Counted from the first letter of the stretch, positions 7,768 through 16,647 are shown. The stretch: DNA of 27,262 bases from Scatosoma sp045632265 (GCA_045632265.1 JAZQWG010000007.1:1-27262); one strand, 5' to 3'. Translations and numbers: made by a program. The notes: generated from the letters alone by a model not told the origin.

Positions 7768-8820
7768 TTAAATTTCAAAAAAATCTACGTTTTGGTACGT
7801 CGTTTCGTACAATCCGTTTTCAATGCCGTGGACAATCTCCACCACCATATCGCAAAGGGGCGTTTCTACGCCAACCGTTTGCCCCGCTTTACAAACTGCG
7901 CCGTCGATAAAATCAATTTCGCACTTTCTTCCGTTTTCCACGTCCTTATACATGCCCGAAATGAGATTTTTATGTTTCTTCATCGCTATCGGCAATAAGA
8001 ACAGCGCAAGCTGCGTTTTGAAAAATCCACGTCCACCAAGCATTTTTTGCATATCGTGGCCTTGCATACTTTCAAGCCGTACGCCAAGCGCGTTTGCCAC
8101 GTCCATGCACTCTCGTAAAATGCCAAGCGCAATCTTTCTCGATTTGCGTTTTTTCGCAATCGTGCCAAACGTGCAACCCGTCACAACCGACAATCCCGAA
8201 AAAGCGGCGTTGATGGCAAGTTTGCTCCATCTCGCCCCTTGCAAATTGTCCGTCTTTTGCGCAAAGACTTCGTTGTCAATCGCTCTGCCTGCGTACGCCA
8301 AAATTTTGACGAGCAAATCGGCTTTGTCGTTATCGTTTTGATAACCCGCCACTTGCATACGCATACCTTCAAATTTGGACGTGAGTTGCACTTTGCCTCC
8401 ACCCACGAAAGTTGCGCCGTACGAAGCCACACCGCCGTACGTGCGATGCGCCCCCACAACACTTGCCACCGATGCTTCGGGCAAACCGTTTTGCGTAGTG
8501 CAAACAACGCTGTTTTCATGCAAATAGGGCAATAAAAATTCTAAAATGTCCTTATTGCTCTTTTGCTTTGTCATCAAAAATACAACGTCGTATTGCCCCG
8601 ACATTTGCGAAGGGGTTTTGGCGCAAACTTTTGCCGTGAGTTCTTTATTCTCCGCCGTGCAATCTATTCTTGCTCCCCGTTCGTTCAAGCCGTTGACGTG
8701 CGCTTCGTTGCGCGTAATCAATTCGACGTTGTTCAAGCCGCCAAGTGTCAAAAGCGAGCCGAGCACCGTGCCCATCGCTCCCGAACCGTAAATGGCGATT
8801 CTTGCCTTTGTTGCAGTCAT
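7768..8820 (-). CDS. 2-dehydropantoate 2-reductase family protein (ApbA/PanE type)
   Basis: Predicted NADPH-dependent reductase of a 2-keto acid, by family the ketopantoate to pantoate step of pantothenate and CoA synthesis. The 350 residues are longer than the usual 300. The N-terminal Rossmann motif is GSGAMG at 12-17. TTQNGLPE at 108-115 is the family's substrate-proximal QNG. The second domain has WSKLAINAAFSGL at 198-210 with the predicted catalytic Lys200 and Asn204, and a C-terminal ENGRKCEIDFIDGAV segment carrying the conserved Glu. No other pantothenate gene is in the window and this family has many paralogues, so the exact substrate is uncertain. AAGGCGG precedes the ATG; it lies 21 bases after the phosphatase gene. 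Confidence 0.87.
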   Translation of the reverse strand: MTATKARIAIYGSGAMGTVLGSLLTLGGLNNVELITRNEAHVNGLNERGARIDCTAENKELTAKVCAKTPSQMSGQYDVVFLMTKQKSNKDILEFLLPYLHENSVVCTTQNGLPEASVASVVGAHRTYGGVASYGATFVGGGKVQLTSKFEGMRMQVAGYQNDNDKADLLVKILAYAGRAIDNEVFAQKTDNLQGARWSKLAINAAFSGLSVVTGCTFGTIAKKRKSRKIALGILRECMDVANALGVRLESMQGHDMQKMLGGRGFFKTQLALFLLPIAMKKHKNLISGMYKDVENGRKCEIDFIDGAVCKAGQTVGVETPLCDMVVEIVHGIENGLYETTYQNVDFFEI

Positions 8821-8841
8821 CTTTTCACCGCCTTATGATAT

Positions 8842-9573
8842 TTAATCGTGTCTATCTTCGCTTTCAAAAACTTCGCAAAATCTTGCCGAGAAGGAAGGCG
8901 CTTCCCCGCCTGCGTACAAGTGCCCGATATCGCCAAAGCCCGCACAACGGAAGGTTGCAATCCCCTTTCTTCTTTCTTCGCTGTAAAGCGTTGTCACCGA
9001 CGAGGTGAGCGCCGTAAAATGGTGCCAAAGCGGAATAGGCGAAATGTTGCAAAGGTGGGACATGAGTACCATTTCCAAACCGAAGTGGCAAAAGAGCACA
9101 ATCGTCTTGGTGTTGGAATTTTCCACTCTATATCGATTCCCCTCTCGCACGTAGCCATACTCGGCAAGCAAGTTATCTAAACCTTTCGCAACGGTGTCGT
9201 ACGCTTTTTTCATCTTCGACTTGCGATAGCATTTTTGCTTATACCAACGCTTTCTATCGTACATTTTTTCCACGTCCGTCCACTCGGTTGGCAGCATATC
9301 CCAAGGGATATTTCTTTCTCTACCGCTTGCAAGCGTCAAGGGATGATTAAATTCGTGAAGCCAGTCTTTGACAATGATATCTTCTTCCCTACCAAGCGCC
9401 ATCGCCGTATAAAGACAGGTGTGTTTCGCTCTACCCAAGGGTGAAGTGTACAAACCGTCTATTTGTTCTTTTTCCATGCGTTTGGCAAGTAGGCACGCTT
9501 CTTTATGCCCCTTTTCCGTCAGCATATCGTTTACGTAATCGGGATCGCCGTGACGAACAATTAAAATTCTCAT
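8842..9573 (-). CDS. histidine phosphatase (phosphoglycerate mutase-like) family protein
   Basis: A 243-residue phosphohydrolase of the RHG superfamily. The N-terminus MRILIVRHGDPDY holds the phospho-accepting His8. LTEKGHKEACLLAKRM follows, then SPLGRAKHTCLYTA, the usual second Arg region, and near the C-terminus VLFCHFGLEMVLMSHL, where the second catalytic His sits. Insertions between these make it larger than simple cobC-type enzymes. The substrate is not evident. Its ATG overlaps the hemW stop by four bases (ATGA), so translation is coupled to HemW, and it is followed 21 bases later by the reductase gene. Confidence 0.88.
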   Translation of the reverse strand: MRILIVRHGDPDYVNDMLTEKGHKEACLLAKRMEKEQIDGLYTSPLGRAKHTCLYTAMALGREEDIIVKDWLHEFNHPLTLASGRERNIPWDMLPTEWTDVEKMYDRKRWYKQKCYRKSKMKKAYDTVAKGLDNLLAEYGYVREGNRYRVENSNTKTIVLFCHFGLEMVLMSHLCNISPIPLWHHFTALTSSVTTLYSEERRKGIATFRCAGFGDIGHLYAGGEAPSFSARFCEVFESEDRHD

Positions 9574-10688
9574 CTTTCTTCTTCCATGAAATAAACCAAA
9601 ATACTGTTTTGAACGAACAAGTGTTCCGCCTTAATACGCAAGTTGTCCCCGTCAAGTTCCAAATACTTAACCGTCTTTTTCAAGGCGTTAGGGAAATCTT
9701 CCGCAAGCGACGTGCCAAACTTTTCTTTATACGCTTGCATGTTCACCCCGTACTTGGTACGCATAGCGAGCATAACGTATTCAAATTTCGCATCGTTGAT
9801 ATCCACTTCTTCGCTTGTGACAGCAGGATAGAAACCAGAGATTATGCACTTCATATATTCGTCCAAATCGAACGTGTTGGTGAAGCGTTTGCCACGCATA
9901 AACGAGCTTGCGGAAACGCCTACGCCGATATATTCGCCACGCTTCCAGTAGTTGAGATTGTGCTTGCTTTCGCACCCTTCTTTTGCAAAGTTGGACACTT
10001 CATAGCGTACATACCCCTTTTCTTCCAAGAGTTTTCTACCAAACTCGTAAAGTTCCGCCACTTCGTCGCTGTCGGGCAATTCGCCGTTGAGATAATCGGT
10101 GTAAATAGGCGTGCCATCTTCCACCGTGAGCGCATACATAGAAATGTGGCTTGAGCCGCAAGAAGATGCAAGTTCGATCGTCTTTTGCACGTCTTCTTTC
10201 GTTTGGTTTTTAAGCCCAAGCATAACGTCCGTGCTAAAATTTTGCCCTTTCAAAAGCTTGGTTGCGTACACGTAGTCGCGTGCGGTGTGGATACGTCCCA
10301 AATCGGCAAGCTGTTCGTCAATCGCCGTTTGCAAACCGATAGAGAAGCGGTTGATGCCCGCTTGTTTATACGTTTCCACCTTGTTTTCCCCTATCGTGCC
10401 GGGATTGAGCTCCAACGTGATTTCCGCATCGTCTTTCAAATTAAAGCATTTTCTAATTTGATTCATTGCGCCCAAAATGAGTTTGGGGGGAATATACGAA
10501 GGCGTACCGCCGCCAAAGTAAACGGTGTCAAATTCGTAATCTTTCAATTCTTCCCCACGCATTTTAAGTTCTTTGTACAAGCACGCCATATACGCTTCCG
10601 CATACTCGATTTTATCGGGGAAGGACGTGAAATCGCAATAACTGCATTTATGTCTACAAAAGGGAACGTGTACGTAAATTCCTGCCAT
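9570..10688 (-). CDS. hemW: radical SAM heme chaperone HemW
   Basis: Radical S-adenosylmethionine protein that binds heme and delivers it to target proteins; often mis-called coproporphyrinogen oxidase HemN. Residues 4-20 read IYVHVPFCRHKCSYCDF, giving the iron-sulfur CX3CX2C set at Cys11, Cys15 and Cys18. FDTVYFGGGTPSYIP and TLELNPGTI follow in the barrel, then RFSIGLQT and HNLNYWKRGEYIGVGVSASS, all family signatures. The 372 residues match HemW. AAAGGA lies seven bases before the ATG. It follows lepA by 30 bases; lepA-hemW adjacency is common in Bacillota, although there hrcA and dnaK genes usually come next and here they do not. Confidence 0.94.
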   Translation of the reverse strand: MAGIYVHVPFCRHKCSYCDFTSFPDKIEYAEAYMACLYKELKMRGEELKDYEFDTVYFGGGTPSYIPPKLILGAMNQIRKCFNLKDDAEITLELNPGTIGENKVETYKQAGINRFSIGLQTAIDEQLADLGRIHTARDYVYATKLLKGQNFSTDVMLGLKNQTKEDVQKTIELASSCGSSHISMYALTVEDGTPIYTDYLNGELPDSDEVAELYEFGRKLLEEKGYVRYEVSNFAKEGCESKHNLNYWKRGEYIGVGVSASSFMRGKRFTNTFDLDEYMKCIISGFYPAVTSEEVDINDAKFEYVMLAMRTKYGVNMQAYKEKFGTSLAEDFPNALKKTVKYLELDGDNLRIKAEHLFVQNSILVYFMEEER

Positions 10689-10718
10689 AATATTTCCTTT
10701 GCCCGTGTGGGCGGTTTA

Positions 10719-12527
10719 TCAATCTTTATTCGTTTTAAGGATTTCCATAAACACTTCGCTGGGCACGTCAACCGAGCCAACTTTGCGCATGCGTTTTTTA
10801 CCTTCTTTTTGCTTTTCCAAAAGCTTTCTCTTACGCGTAATGTCGCCACCGTAGCACTTGGCAAGAACGTCCTTTCTCACAGCCTTAACCGTTTCGCGCG
10901 CAATAATTTTGCCGCCTACCGCCGCTTGTACGGGGATTTCAAAAAGCTGACGGGGAATCGCATCTTTCAAGTTTTCGCAAAGCGTTCTACCACGCTCGTA
11001 CGCACGCCCCTCAAAGACAATCGTCGAAAGGGCGTCGCAAATTTCGCCGTTGAGCAAAATGTCGAGCTTTACAAGCTTGGAACGTTGATAGCCTGCAAGT
11101 TCGTAATCGAAACTTGCATACCCTTTCGTGCGCGATTTCAAGCCGTCGAAAAAGTCGTAAACGATTTCGTTAAGCGGCAACGTGTACTCAAGTTTTACAC
11201 GCTTTTCATCCACGTACGTCATGTTTTTGAAAATGCCGCGTTTTTCTTTACACAAATCCATGATTGCGCCCATATAATCGGGGGGCGTATAGATTTCCGC
11301 TTTCACGATAGGCTCTTCCATGTATTCGATATCGGAAGGCTCGGGCAAGTGCGTGGGGTTGTCGACAAAAAATTCTTCCCCATTCGTCTTATGCACGAGA
11401 TAGCTTACCGACGGCGCGGTTGTGATAATATCCAAATTGAACTCTCTTTCAATACGTTCTTGGATGATTTCCATGTGCAAAAGCCCCAAGAAACCGCATC
11501 TAAAACCAAAGCCGAGCGCAACCGAGTTATCCGGCTCGAAAATAAGTGAAGCATCGTTGAGTTGCAATTTCAAAATCGCTTCTTTCAAGTCGTTAAACTT
11601 ACTGCCGTCAAGCGGGTAAATACCACAGAAAACCACGGGTTGTACTTTCTTATACCCAGGAAGCGGTTCTTTCGCGGGACGAAGCGCATTTGTCACCGTG
11701 TCGCCTACGGCTACGTCTTGGATAGATTTAATGGAAGCGGCGATATACCCTACTTCCCCCGCTTTCAAGCAAGTCTTGGGGAAAAGGTTGGGCGCAAACG
11801 CACCAACTTCGGTGACGTCGTAAACGGTGGACGATAAAAACGTTTTAATTTTATCCCCCACTTTCACTTCGCCGTCCATGATACGAACGAACAAAATTAC
11901 CCCTTTATAGTTGTCGTAATAACTGTCGAAAATAAGCGCTTTCAACGGTTCTTCCGTGTCCCCTTGGGGGGCGGGGAAATAATCTTTAATCGCTTCAAGC
12001 AAATCGCCGATGTTCGTGCCTTCCTTTGCGGAAACGCAAGGGATTCCTTCCGCATCCAAGCCGATAATTTCTTCAATTTCCTTTTTCGCTTCGTCAACGC
12101 GCGCGCTTGGCAAGTCGATTTTATTGATTACGGGCAAGATTTCAAGGTTGTTTTCAATTGCCAAATATACGTTTGCAAGCGTTTGCGCTTCCACCCCTTG
12201 CGTGGCGTCAACAACCAAAATTGCACCTTCACAAGCGGCAAGCGAACGGCTTACTTCGTACGTGAAGTCGACGTGACCCGGGGTGTCGATAAGGTTATAT
12301 TCGTATTCTTGTCCGTCCTTTGCCGTATAGTACATACGCACGGGCGTGAGCTTAATCGTAATGCCGCGTTCCCTCTCGATATCCATGCTGTCGAGAAGTT
12401 GTTCTTCCATATCTCTATCGGAAACTTGACCTGTGCGTTCGATAAGTCTATCTGCAAGCGTACTTTTACCGTGGTCGATATGCGCGATAATACAAAAATT
12501 TCTTAAACGAGAATTGGGTTTTGCCAT
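10719..12527 (-). CDS. lepA: elongation factor 4 (LepA), ribosome-associated GTPase
   Basis: Translational GTPase acting on ribosomes during elongation or assembly. The 602 residues are the normal LepA length. G1 AHIDHGKST at 15-23, DTPGH at 81-85 and NKID at 135-138 form the GTPase site, with the switch I stretch ERERGITIKL near 51-60. Later domains carry GFRCGFLGLLHMEIIQERIEREFNLD (EF-G-like domain) and the LepA-specific C-terminus with KAVRKDVLAKCYGGDITRKRKLLEKQKEGKKRMRKVG. The ATG at 12527 follows the LysR stop by 21 bases with GGAAAAGAGAG upstream. Confidence 0.98.
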   Translation of the reverse strand: MAKPNSRLRNFCIIAHIDHGKSTLADRLIERTGQVSDRDMEEQLLDSMDIERERGITIKLTPVRMYYTAKDGQEYEYNLIDTPGHVDFTYEVSRSLAACEGAILVVDATQGVEAQTLANVYLAIENNLEILPVINKIDLPSARVDEAKKEIEEIIGLDAEGIPCVSAKEGTNIGDLLEAIKDYFPAPQGDTEEPLKALIFDSYYDNYKGVILFVRIMDGEVKVGDKIKTFLSSTVYDVTEVGAFAPNLFPKTCLKAGEVGYIAASIKSIQDVAVGDTVTNALRPAKEPLPGYKKVQPVVFCGIYPLDGSKFNDLKEAILKLQLNDASLIFEPDNSVALGFGFRCGFLGLLHMEIIQERIEREFNLDIITTAPSVSYLVHKTNGEEFFVDNPTHLPEPSDIEYMEEPIVKAEIYTPPDYMGAIMDLCKEKRGIFKNMTYVDEKRVKLEYTLPLNEIVYDFFDGLKSRTKGYASFDYELAGYQRSKLVKLDILLNGEICDALSTIVFEGRAYERGRTLCENLKDAIPRQLFEIPVQAAVGGKIIARETVKAVRKDVLAKCYGGDITRKRKLLEKQKEGKKRMRKVGSVDVPSEVFMEILKTNKD

Positions 12528-12548
12528 AAAACTCTCTTTTCCTTTTTC

Positions 12549-13442
12549 TTAATTTTCCTTGCGGAAGTCTTCGATAAATGCGTGGAGCGCATACGATGCG
12601 GGTTTGTGTTTGGGAAGCAACATACCCACCGATCGCACGGGCAAAGCCACGTCCGTCTTCACTTCAAACAGCGTTTCATCTTCCAGCATTTGCGCCACGT
12701 ATTGACGGGGAATAACCCCAACACCCATGCCACGGGAAACCAAACGTTTCATCAAATCCCAGCTGCCCACTTCAATCGAAGGTGTCATTTCCACCCCTAC
12801 CGAGTGGAAGAAATTGTCAAGCGATTTTCTTGAAACGGTGTTTTCTTCCATCAAGATAAGCGGGTATTTTTGAAGCGCTTCAAGCGACGTTTCCGTATCT
12901 TTCAATTCCGCAAATTTATCCGTTGCAACAAAGATGTCGTTAAGGCGCATACAGTTGCCGTGAAGTTCCAACTCTGCATCGGCAGAGATAGGCAAGTTGA
13001 CAAACGCCACGTCGCATTTTTCCGCCTTTAATTTTTCAATCGTGTCGGGGGTGACGTCGGCAAGAAGCTCGAACTTCACTGCGGGAAAACGTTCGTGAAA
13101 TTCTACGATTTTATCCGCCAAGAAATACTCGAAAATCGTGTCGCTTGCGCCGATACGAATGGTGCCTGTTGCGCTCGTCGTCACTTCCGCAATACGGTTT
13201 TCCGCATCGCCGAGCAAGTTGAGTGCCTTTTCCACTTCCGCATAAATCAATTCCCCACCGTTGGCGGAAAGTTGCATACCCCTATGCGTACGCGTGAACA
13301 GCGTGACACCGAGCTGTGTTTCAAGTTGTTTAATCGAACGGGAAACTGCGGGTTGCGAAATGTATAATTCTTCCGCGGCTTTGGTCAGCGAGCCGCTTTT
13401 TGCAACCGTATAGAATACCCTGTATAAATCCAAATTTACCAT
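12549..13442 (-). CDS. LysR-family transcriptional regulator
   Basis: A 297-residue DNA-binding regulator, the standard LysR length. The N-terminal winged helix-turn-helix covers about residues 1-60: YRVFYTVAKSGSLTKAAEELYISQPAVSRSIKQLETQLGVTLFTR. The rest is a periplasmic-binding-protein-like effector domain; GTIRIGASDTIFEYFL marks its start near 95 and a SWDLMKRLVSRGMGVGVIPRQYV stretch its end. The effector is unknown. Unusually it is not divergent from a target gene: it sits in line between mnmE (24 bases upstream) and lepA (21 bases downstream), so it is probably expressed from the mnmE promoter and its targets may lie elsewhere. AAGGGAATT precedes its ATG. Confidence 0.95.
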   Translation of the reverse strand: MVNLDLYRVFYTVAKSGSLTKAAEELYISQPAVSRSIKQLETQLGVTLFTRTHRGMQLSANGGELIYAEVEKALNLLGDAENRIAEVTTSATGTIRIGASDTIFEYFLADKIVEFHERFPAVKFELLADVTPDTIEKLKAEKCDVAFVNLPISADAELELHGNCMRLNDIFVATDKFAELKDTETSLEALQKYPLILMEENTVSRKSLDNFFHSVGVEMTPSIEVGSWDLMKRLVSRGMGVGVIPRQYVAQMLEDETLFEVKTDVALPVRSVGMLLPKHKPASYALHAFIEDFRKEN

Positions 13443-13466
13443 AATTCCCTTATCCTTTGTCTTATC

Positions 13467-14807
13467 TTATTTCCCCACGCAGAACTTTTCAAAAATTTCC
13501 GTAATAATCGCTTCCGTAGCCGTTTCGCCCGTAATTTCGCCAAGGCAATCCCATGCTTCTTTCACGTCAATCCCTATCAAATCAAGCGGTTGACCTTCGC
13601 ACGCAAACACCGCCCTTTCAAGCGCTTCGTCCGCACGCTTTAACGCATCGTAATGCCGTCTTTCAATCAAGAACGCCGCATCTTCGCTTCGTTCGCCAAA
13701 GCTTCTTTCGTAAAGCAATTCTTTTAATCTTTCAATCCCTTCGCCCGTCACCGCCGACGTATGTACATCCGCATCCGTGTCCGTGTCGTCTTTTACAATG
13801 TCCGTTTTATTGAAAACTTTGATAAGCGGTTTGTCTTTCAACATTTGCAAAACTCGTCCGTCTTCTTCGTCCATTTCTCTCGACAAATCGGCAACGAACA
13901 CCGCCACGTCCGCCGAACGGATAATGCTTTCCGCACGCTCTATACCGATGCTTTCAATTCTATCCCCGCTTTCTCTTACGCCCGCCGTGTCGTAAAGGTT
14001 GAACTTTCTTCCCTTGATTTCAAGCGAGCCTTCCACCGCATCACGGGTTGTACCCGCCACTTCGGAAACAATGGCTTTTTCATAACCGAGCAATTTATTA
14101 AGGAGCGAGCTTTTGCCCGTATTCGGTTTTCCGCAAATAGCAACCGTCACGCCCGATTTAATCTTCTTGCCCGTTGCGTAGCTATCCAAAAGCGGTTTCA
14201 AGGTGACACGCAAAGCGACAAGGTCGGCTTTGAGTTCAAAAATATGTTGTTCTTCAATGTCTTCTTCGGGGTAATCGACGGACACGTCAATGCCTGCAAG
14301 CAAGTTTTTCATGCGGGATTGCGCTTCCACTACTTTATCCGTCAATTTTTCGCTGTACAACAAGTACCCCGCTTTTACTTCCGCATCCGATTCGCCGTTA
14401 ATCATATCGGCAACCCCTTCCGCCGACGAGAGCGAAAGCTTGCCGTTCAAAAAGGCGCGCTTGGTAAATTCCCCACGAGTGGCGCTTCTTGCGCCGTGCA
14501 AAAACGTTTGTTTCAAAATGCCACGGGCTACGTTTTCCCCGCCGTGACAATGGAATTCTACAATGTCTTCCCCCGTATAACTTGCGGGCGCTTTGAAATA
14601 TACGCAAAGCCCAAAATCGGAAAAATTGCCCCCGTCGATTTGCCCCGCATACATACGATAGGGTTGGAAGTTAGATACGGGCGTTTTGCCAACAGGCGTA
14701 AACATTTTTTCCGCAATGGAAAGCGGAGAAGAACCGCTGATACGAATAATGGCAACGCCCCCTCGTCCTGCGGGCGTAGCTATTGCAGAAATATTCGCTT
14801 CCGTCAT
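13467..14807 (-). CDS. mnmE: tRNA modification GTPase MnmE
   Basis: Works with MnmG to install the carboxymethylaminomethyl group on wobble uridine 34 of certain tRNAs. The 446 residues contain the N-terminal folate-binding domain (IATPAGRGGVAIIRISG at about 9-25), a helical domain, and an inserted GTPase: G1 GKPNTGKSS at 226-234, AGTTRD at 251-256, DTAG at 273-276 and NKTD at 333-336. The C-terminus is FCVGK, keeping catalytic Cys443 in the family C-x-GK ending. AGGAGGT sits seven bases before the ATG at 14807. It heads an eight-gene unit with its own promoter. mnmG, often adjacent in Bacillota, is not in the window. Confidence 0.98.
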   Translation of the reverse strand: MTEANISAIATPAGRGGVAIIRISGSSPLSIAEKMFTPVGKTPVSNFQPYRMYAGQIDGGNFSDFGLCVYFKAPASYTGEDIVEFHCHGGENVARGILKQTFLHGARSATRGEFTKRAFLNGKLSLSSAEGVADMINGESDAEVKAGYLLYSEKLTDKVVEAQSRMKNLLAGIDVSVDYPEEDIEEQHIFELKADLVALRVTLKPLLDSYATGKKIKSGVTVAICGKPNTGKSSLLNKLLGYEKAIVSEVAGTTRDAVEGSLEIKGRKFNLYDTAGVRESGDRIESIGIERAESIIRSADVAVFVADLSREMDEEDGRVLQMLKDKPLIKVFNKTDIVKDDTDTDADVHTSAVTGEGIERLKELLYERSFGERSEDAAFLIERRHYDALKRADEALERAVFACEGQPLDLIGIDVKEAWDCLGEITGETATEAIITEIFEKFCVGK

Positions 14808-14854
14808 ACGTAAAACCTCCTATCTTGGCGCAATTTATAACCTAAACTTATATC

Positions 14855-14891
14855 TATGCTATATTATAGCATACTTGATTTCAAGCTGTAA
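14855..14891 (-). promoter_or_regulatory. mnmE operon promoter inside a perfect palindrome
   Basis: Minus-strand TATAAT (plus-strand 14863-14868) is preceded by TGC, an extended -10. A weak TTACAG -35 (14886-14891) lies 17 bases upstream. The -10 is in the middle of a perfect 19-base palindrome, 14855-14873 (9-base arms around one central base), which could bind a dimeric regulator or simply be a symmetric promoter. Confidence 0.65.
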
Positions 14892-14912
14892 AGGGTTTAT
14901 GAGCATATTCGC

Positions 14913-14954
14913 ATAAAAAAAGACGGAGAATATAACTTTTTCTTATTCTCCGTC
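14913..14954 (-). terminator. intrinsic terminator ending the ecfA-ecfT-truA unit
   Basis: Inverted repeat 14922-14932 with 14944-14954 (11 perfect base pairs, GACGGAGAATA, loop of 11). On the minus strand it is followed by a run of seven T (plus-strand 14915-14921). It separates the membrane-protein gene at 14972 from the mnmE promoter. Confidence 0.9.
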
Positions 14955-14971
14955 CTATTCAGTTTATCTTT

Positions 14972-15868
14972 TTATGCGAAAAATTGATCGTCGCCACCGC
15001 TCGGTTTTTCCGTAGTATTTCCTGAAAATTCACCAAACGGGTCTTCTCCACTCTTGCTATCGCCAAATTCGCCAAACGGATCTTCGGGCTTGGGTTGCGT
15101 GGGCGGCGTATTCGGCTGATTGTAGCCGTTTCCATAAGGGCTGCCATAAGGGTTGCCACCATAACCGTAAGGCGTACCGTAGCCATTGCCGTAGCGTTGT
15201 TGATATTCTCTTGCCATCGCTTCACGGCGTGCACGAATATACGCATCGTAATCAATCGCTTGTTTGTTGCGCAAGCAGAAGATAATCACGAATCTCGACA
15301 TGGGAATAAACACGCTGATAAGCGACAACACCAACTGATTTCTCGGCGCGTATCTTCTAAACAAGCCCATCACCAAAATCAACAACATGATTTCGTAAAT
15401 GAGTTGTACAATATACAAGACGGAACTGCCGATGCTGTAATATTCTTCAACGGTTTTAGAAAAGCCCGTCGTAATCCAGTACAAAGAGAAAAACTCGTCG
15501 ATGTACGGTTCCCCTTCCACGATGAACAAATAGGATTTTGCAACCAACAAAGAAAGAGCAAAAAGGGTTGCGATGATTTGCACACTCATCACGAACAAGC
15601 CCATTCTTTTAATCTTTTGGCTGAAGAATTGACATTCGCCCGCAAGCTTGCTGATATACAAATAATTCACAAAAGGCACGAAGACAAGACCTTTCTTATC
15701 CCAGCCCCTATTTTTTGCCATCGTCCAAAGCCCAAAGCCTTGCAACAAAAAGAGCAAAAGCCACACACCGCCGCCGATAGCAAGCGACCAAATATGCATC
15801 GCGCTGATAGGCATTTCAAACATTAAGCATGCCGTAAAACACGATTCGTATAACAAAAACAGTTCCAT
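14972..15868 (-). CDS. membrane protein of unknown function with Pro/Gly/Tyr-rich C-terminal tail
   Basis: I do not recognise a named family. It has 298 residues with hydrophobic spans at about 26-50, 88-113, 148-170 and 178-198. The loop after the first span, AKNRGWDKKGLVFVPFVNYLYISKLAGE (51-78), resembles a motif in several small uncharacterised Bacillota membrane proteins. From about residue 205 the tail is hydrophilic and repetitive: a basic helix (YIRARREAMAREYQQRYG), then PYG/YGNGY units at 228-250, a Pro-rich stretch, then DPFGEF twice (263-268 and 276-281). The tail probably lies in the cytoplasm as a disordered interaction segment; this is inference. AAAGGAATAGG precedes the ATG, 19 bases after truA. 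Last gene of the ecf-truA unit. Confidence 0.85.
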   Translation of the reverse strand: MELFLLYESCFTACLMFEMPISAMHIWSLAIGGGVWLLLFLLQGFGLWTMAKNRGWDKKGLVFVPFVNYLYISKLAGECQFFSQKIKRMGLFVMSVQIIATLFALSLLVAKSYLFIVEGEPYIDEFFSLYWITTGFSKTVEEYYSIGSSVLYIVQLIYEIMLLILVMGLFRRYAPRNQLVLSLISVFIPMSRFVIIFCLRNKQAIDYDAYIRARREAMAREYQQRYGNGYGTPYGYGGNPYGSPYGNGYNQPNTPPTQPKPEDPFGEFGDSKSGEDPFGEFSGNTTEKPSGGDDQFFA

Positions 15869-15887
15869 TACACCTATTCCTTTCCCT

Positions 15888-16640
15888 TTATTCTTTTCCG
15901 TACTCCACTTGCATAAGAGTCAAGCCTTTTGCGGGCATCGTTTTGCCCAAAAGCGCTCTATCCCCCGTCTCATACGCCTTTAACAAGCTTTCTTTCGTAC
16001 GTTTTTCATTTGCTAAATCCAAAATTTCGCCCACCATGGTACGCACCATGTTGTACAAAAAGCCGTTGCCCGTGACGAAAATTTCTATCGTGGGACAGCC
16101 GTATTCTTCCCCGCTTTCCACACGCACTTCATACACCGTCCTAACCGTCGTTTTGACAGCCGAACCCGAAGCACAGAAGGCTTTATAATCGTGCTCGCCT
16201 TCCATAAGTTTTGCTATTTCACGCAATTTTTCCACGCTTTGCGCGTTTTCAATACGCACGAAGAAACGCTCTAAAAGGGGCATTTCTCTTTCCGAAACGT
16301 ACAAGCGATAGCGATAGGTTTTTCTCTTTGCGCTGCGGTTGCAATCAAAGTTTTCTTCCGCCGCCCAGCCTTCCACTACTTTGATAGCAGGTGGCAACAA
16401 GCGGTTTAAGCAATCGGGCAATTTATGGGGCGGGATTGTCAAATCGGCATCGAAATGGCAAGTTTGCCCCGCTGCGTGTACGCCCGCATCCGTGCGCCCG
16501 CTGCCCGTAATTTTTATCGGCTGATGAAAGGCTTCTTGCAAAGCGTTTTCAAGCGTTTCTTGCACAGTGATTGCATTTTTTTGGCATTGCCAGCCCGCAT
16601 ATTCCGTTCCGTCGTAAGCTACTTTCAATACGTATCGCAT
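15888..16640 (-). CDS. truA: tRNA pseudouridine(38-40) synthase TruA
   Basis: Isomerises uridines at positions 38-40 of the tRNA anticodon arm. The protein is about 250 residues, normal for TruA. Near the N-terminus is YDGTEYAGWQCQ, then the catalytic loop GSGRTDAGVHAAGQ whose Asp (residue 51 from this start) is the nucleophile; later come KTYRYRLYVSE and the C-terminal EIFVTGNGFLYNMVRTMVGEIL. I prefer the ATG at 16640 because GAGGT sits about five bases upstream; a GTG at 16646 would add two residues and cover that site. The ecfT stop is inside the same ribosome site, so the genes are translationally coupled. ecfA-ecfT-truA is a common Bacillota order. Confidence 0.96.
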   Translation of the reverse strand: MRYVLKVAYDGTEYAGWQCQKNAITVQETLENALQEAFHQPIKITGSGRTDAGVHAAGQTCHFDADLTIPPHKLPDCLNRLLPPAIKVVEGWAAEENFDCNRSAKRKTYRYRLYVSEREMPLLERFFVRIENAQSVEKLREIAKLMEGEHDYKAFCASGSAVKTTVRTVYEVRVESGEEYGCPTIEIFVTGNGFLYNMVRTMVGEILDLANEKRTKESLLKAYETGDRALLGKTMPAKGLTLMQVEYGKE

Positions 16641-16647
16641 AGCCACC

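Noticed and set aside
10185..11549. Long plus-strand open frame of 454 codons over hemW and lepA.
   Set aside because: It is antisense to two strongly supported genes, has no family motif and a composition rich in Phe, Arg and His typical of reverse-frame shadows.
13761..14813. Plus-strand open frame of 350 codons opposite mnmE.
   Set aside because: Shadow of mnmE codon usage; no ribosome site or recognisable domain.
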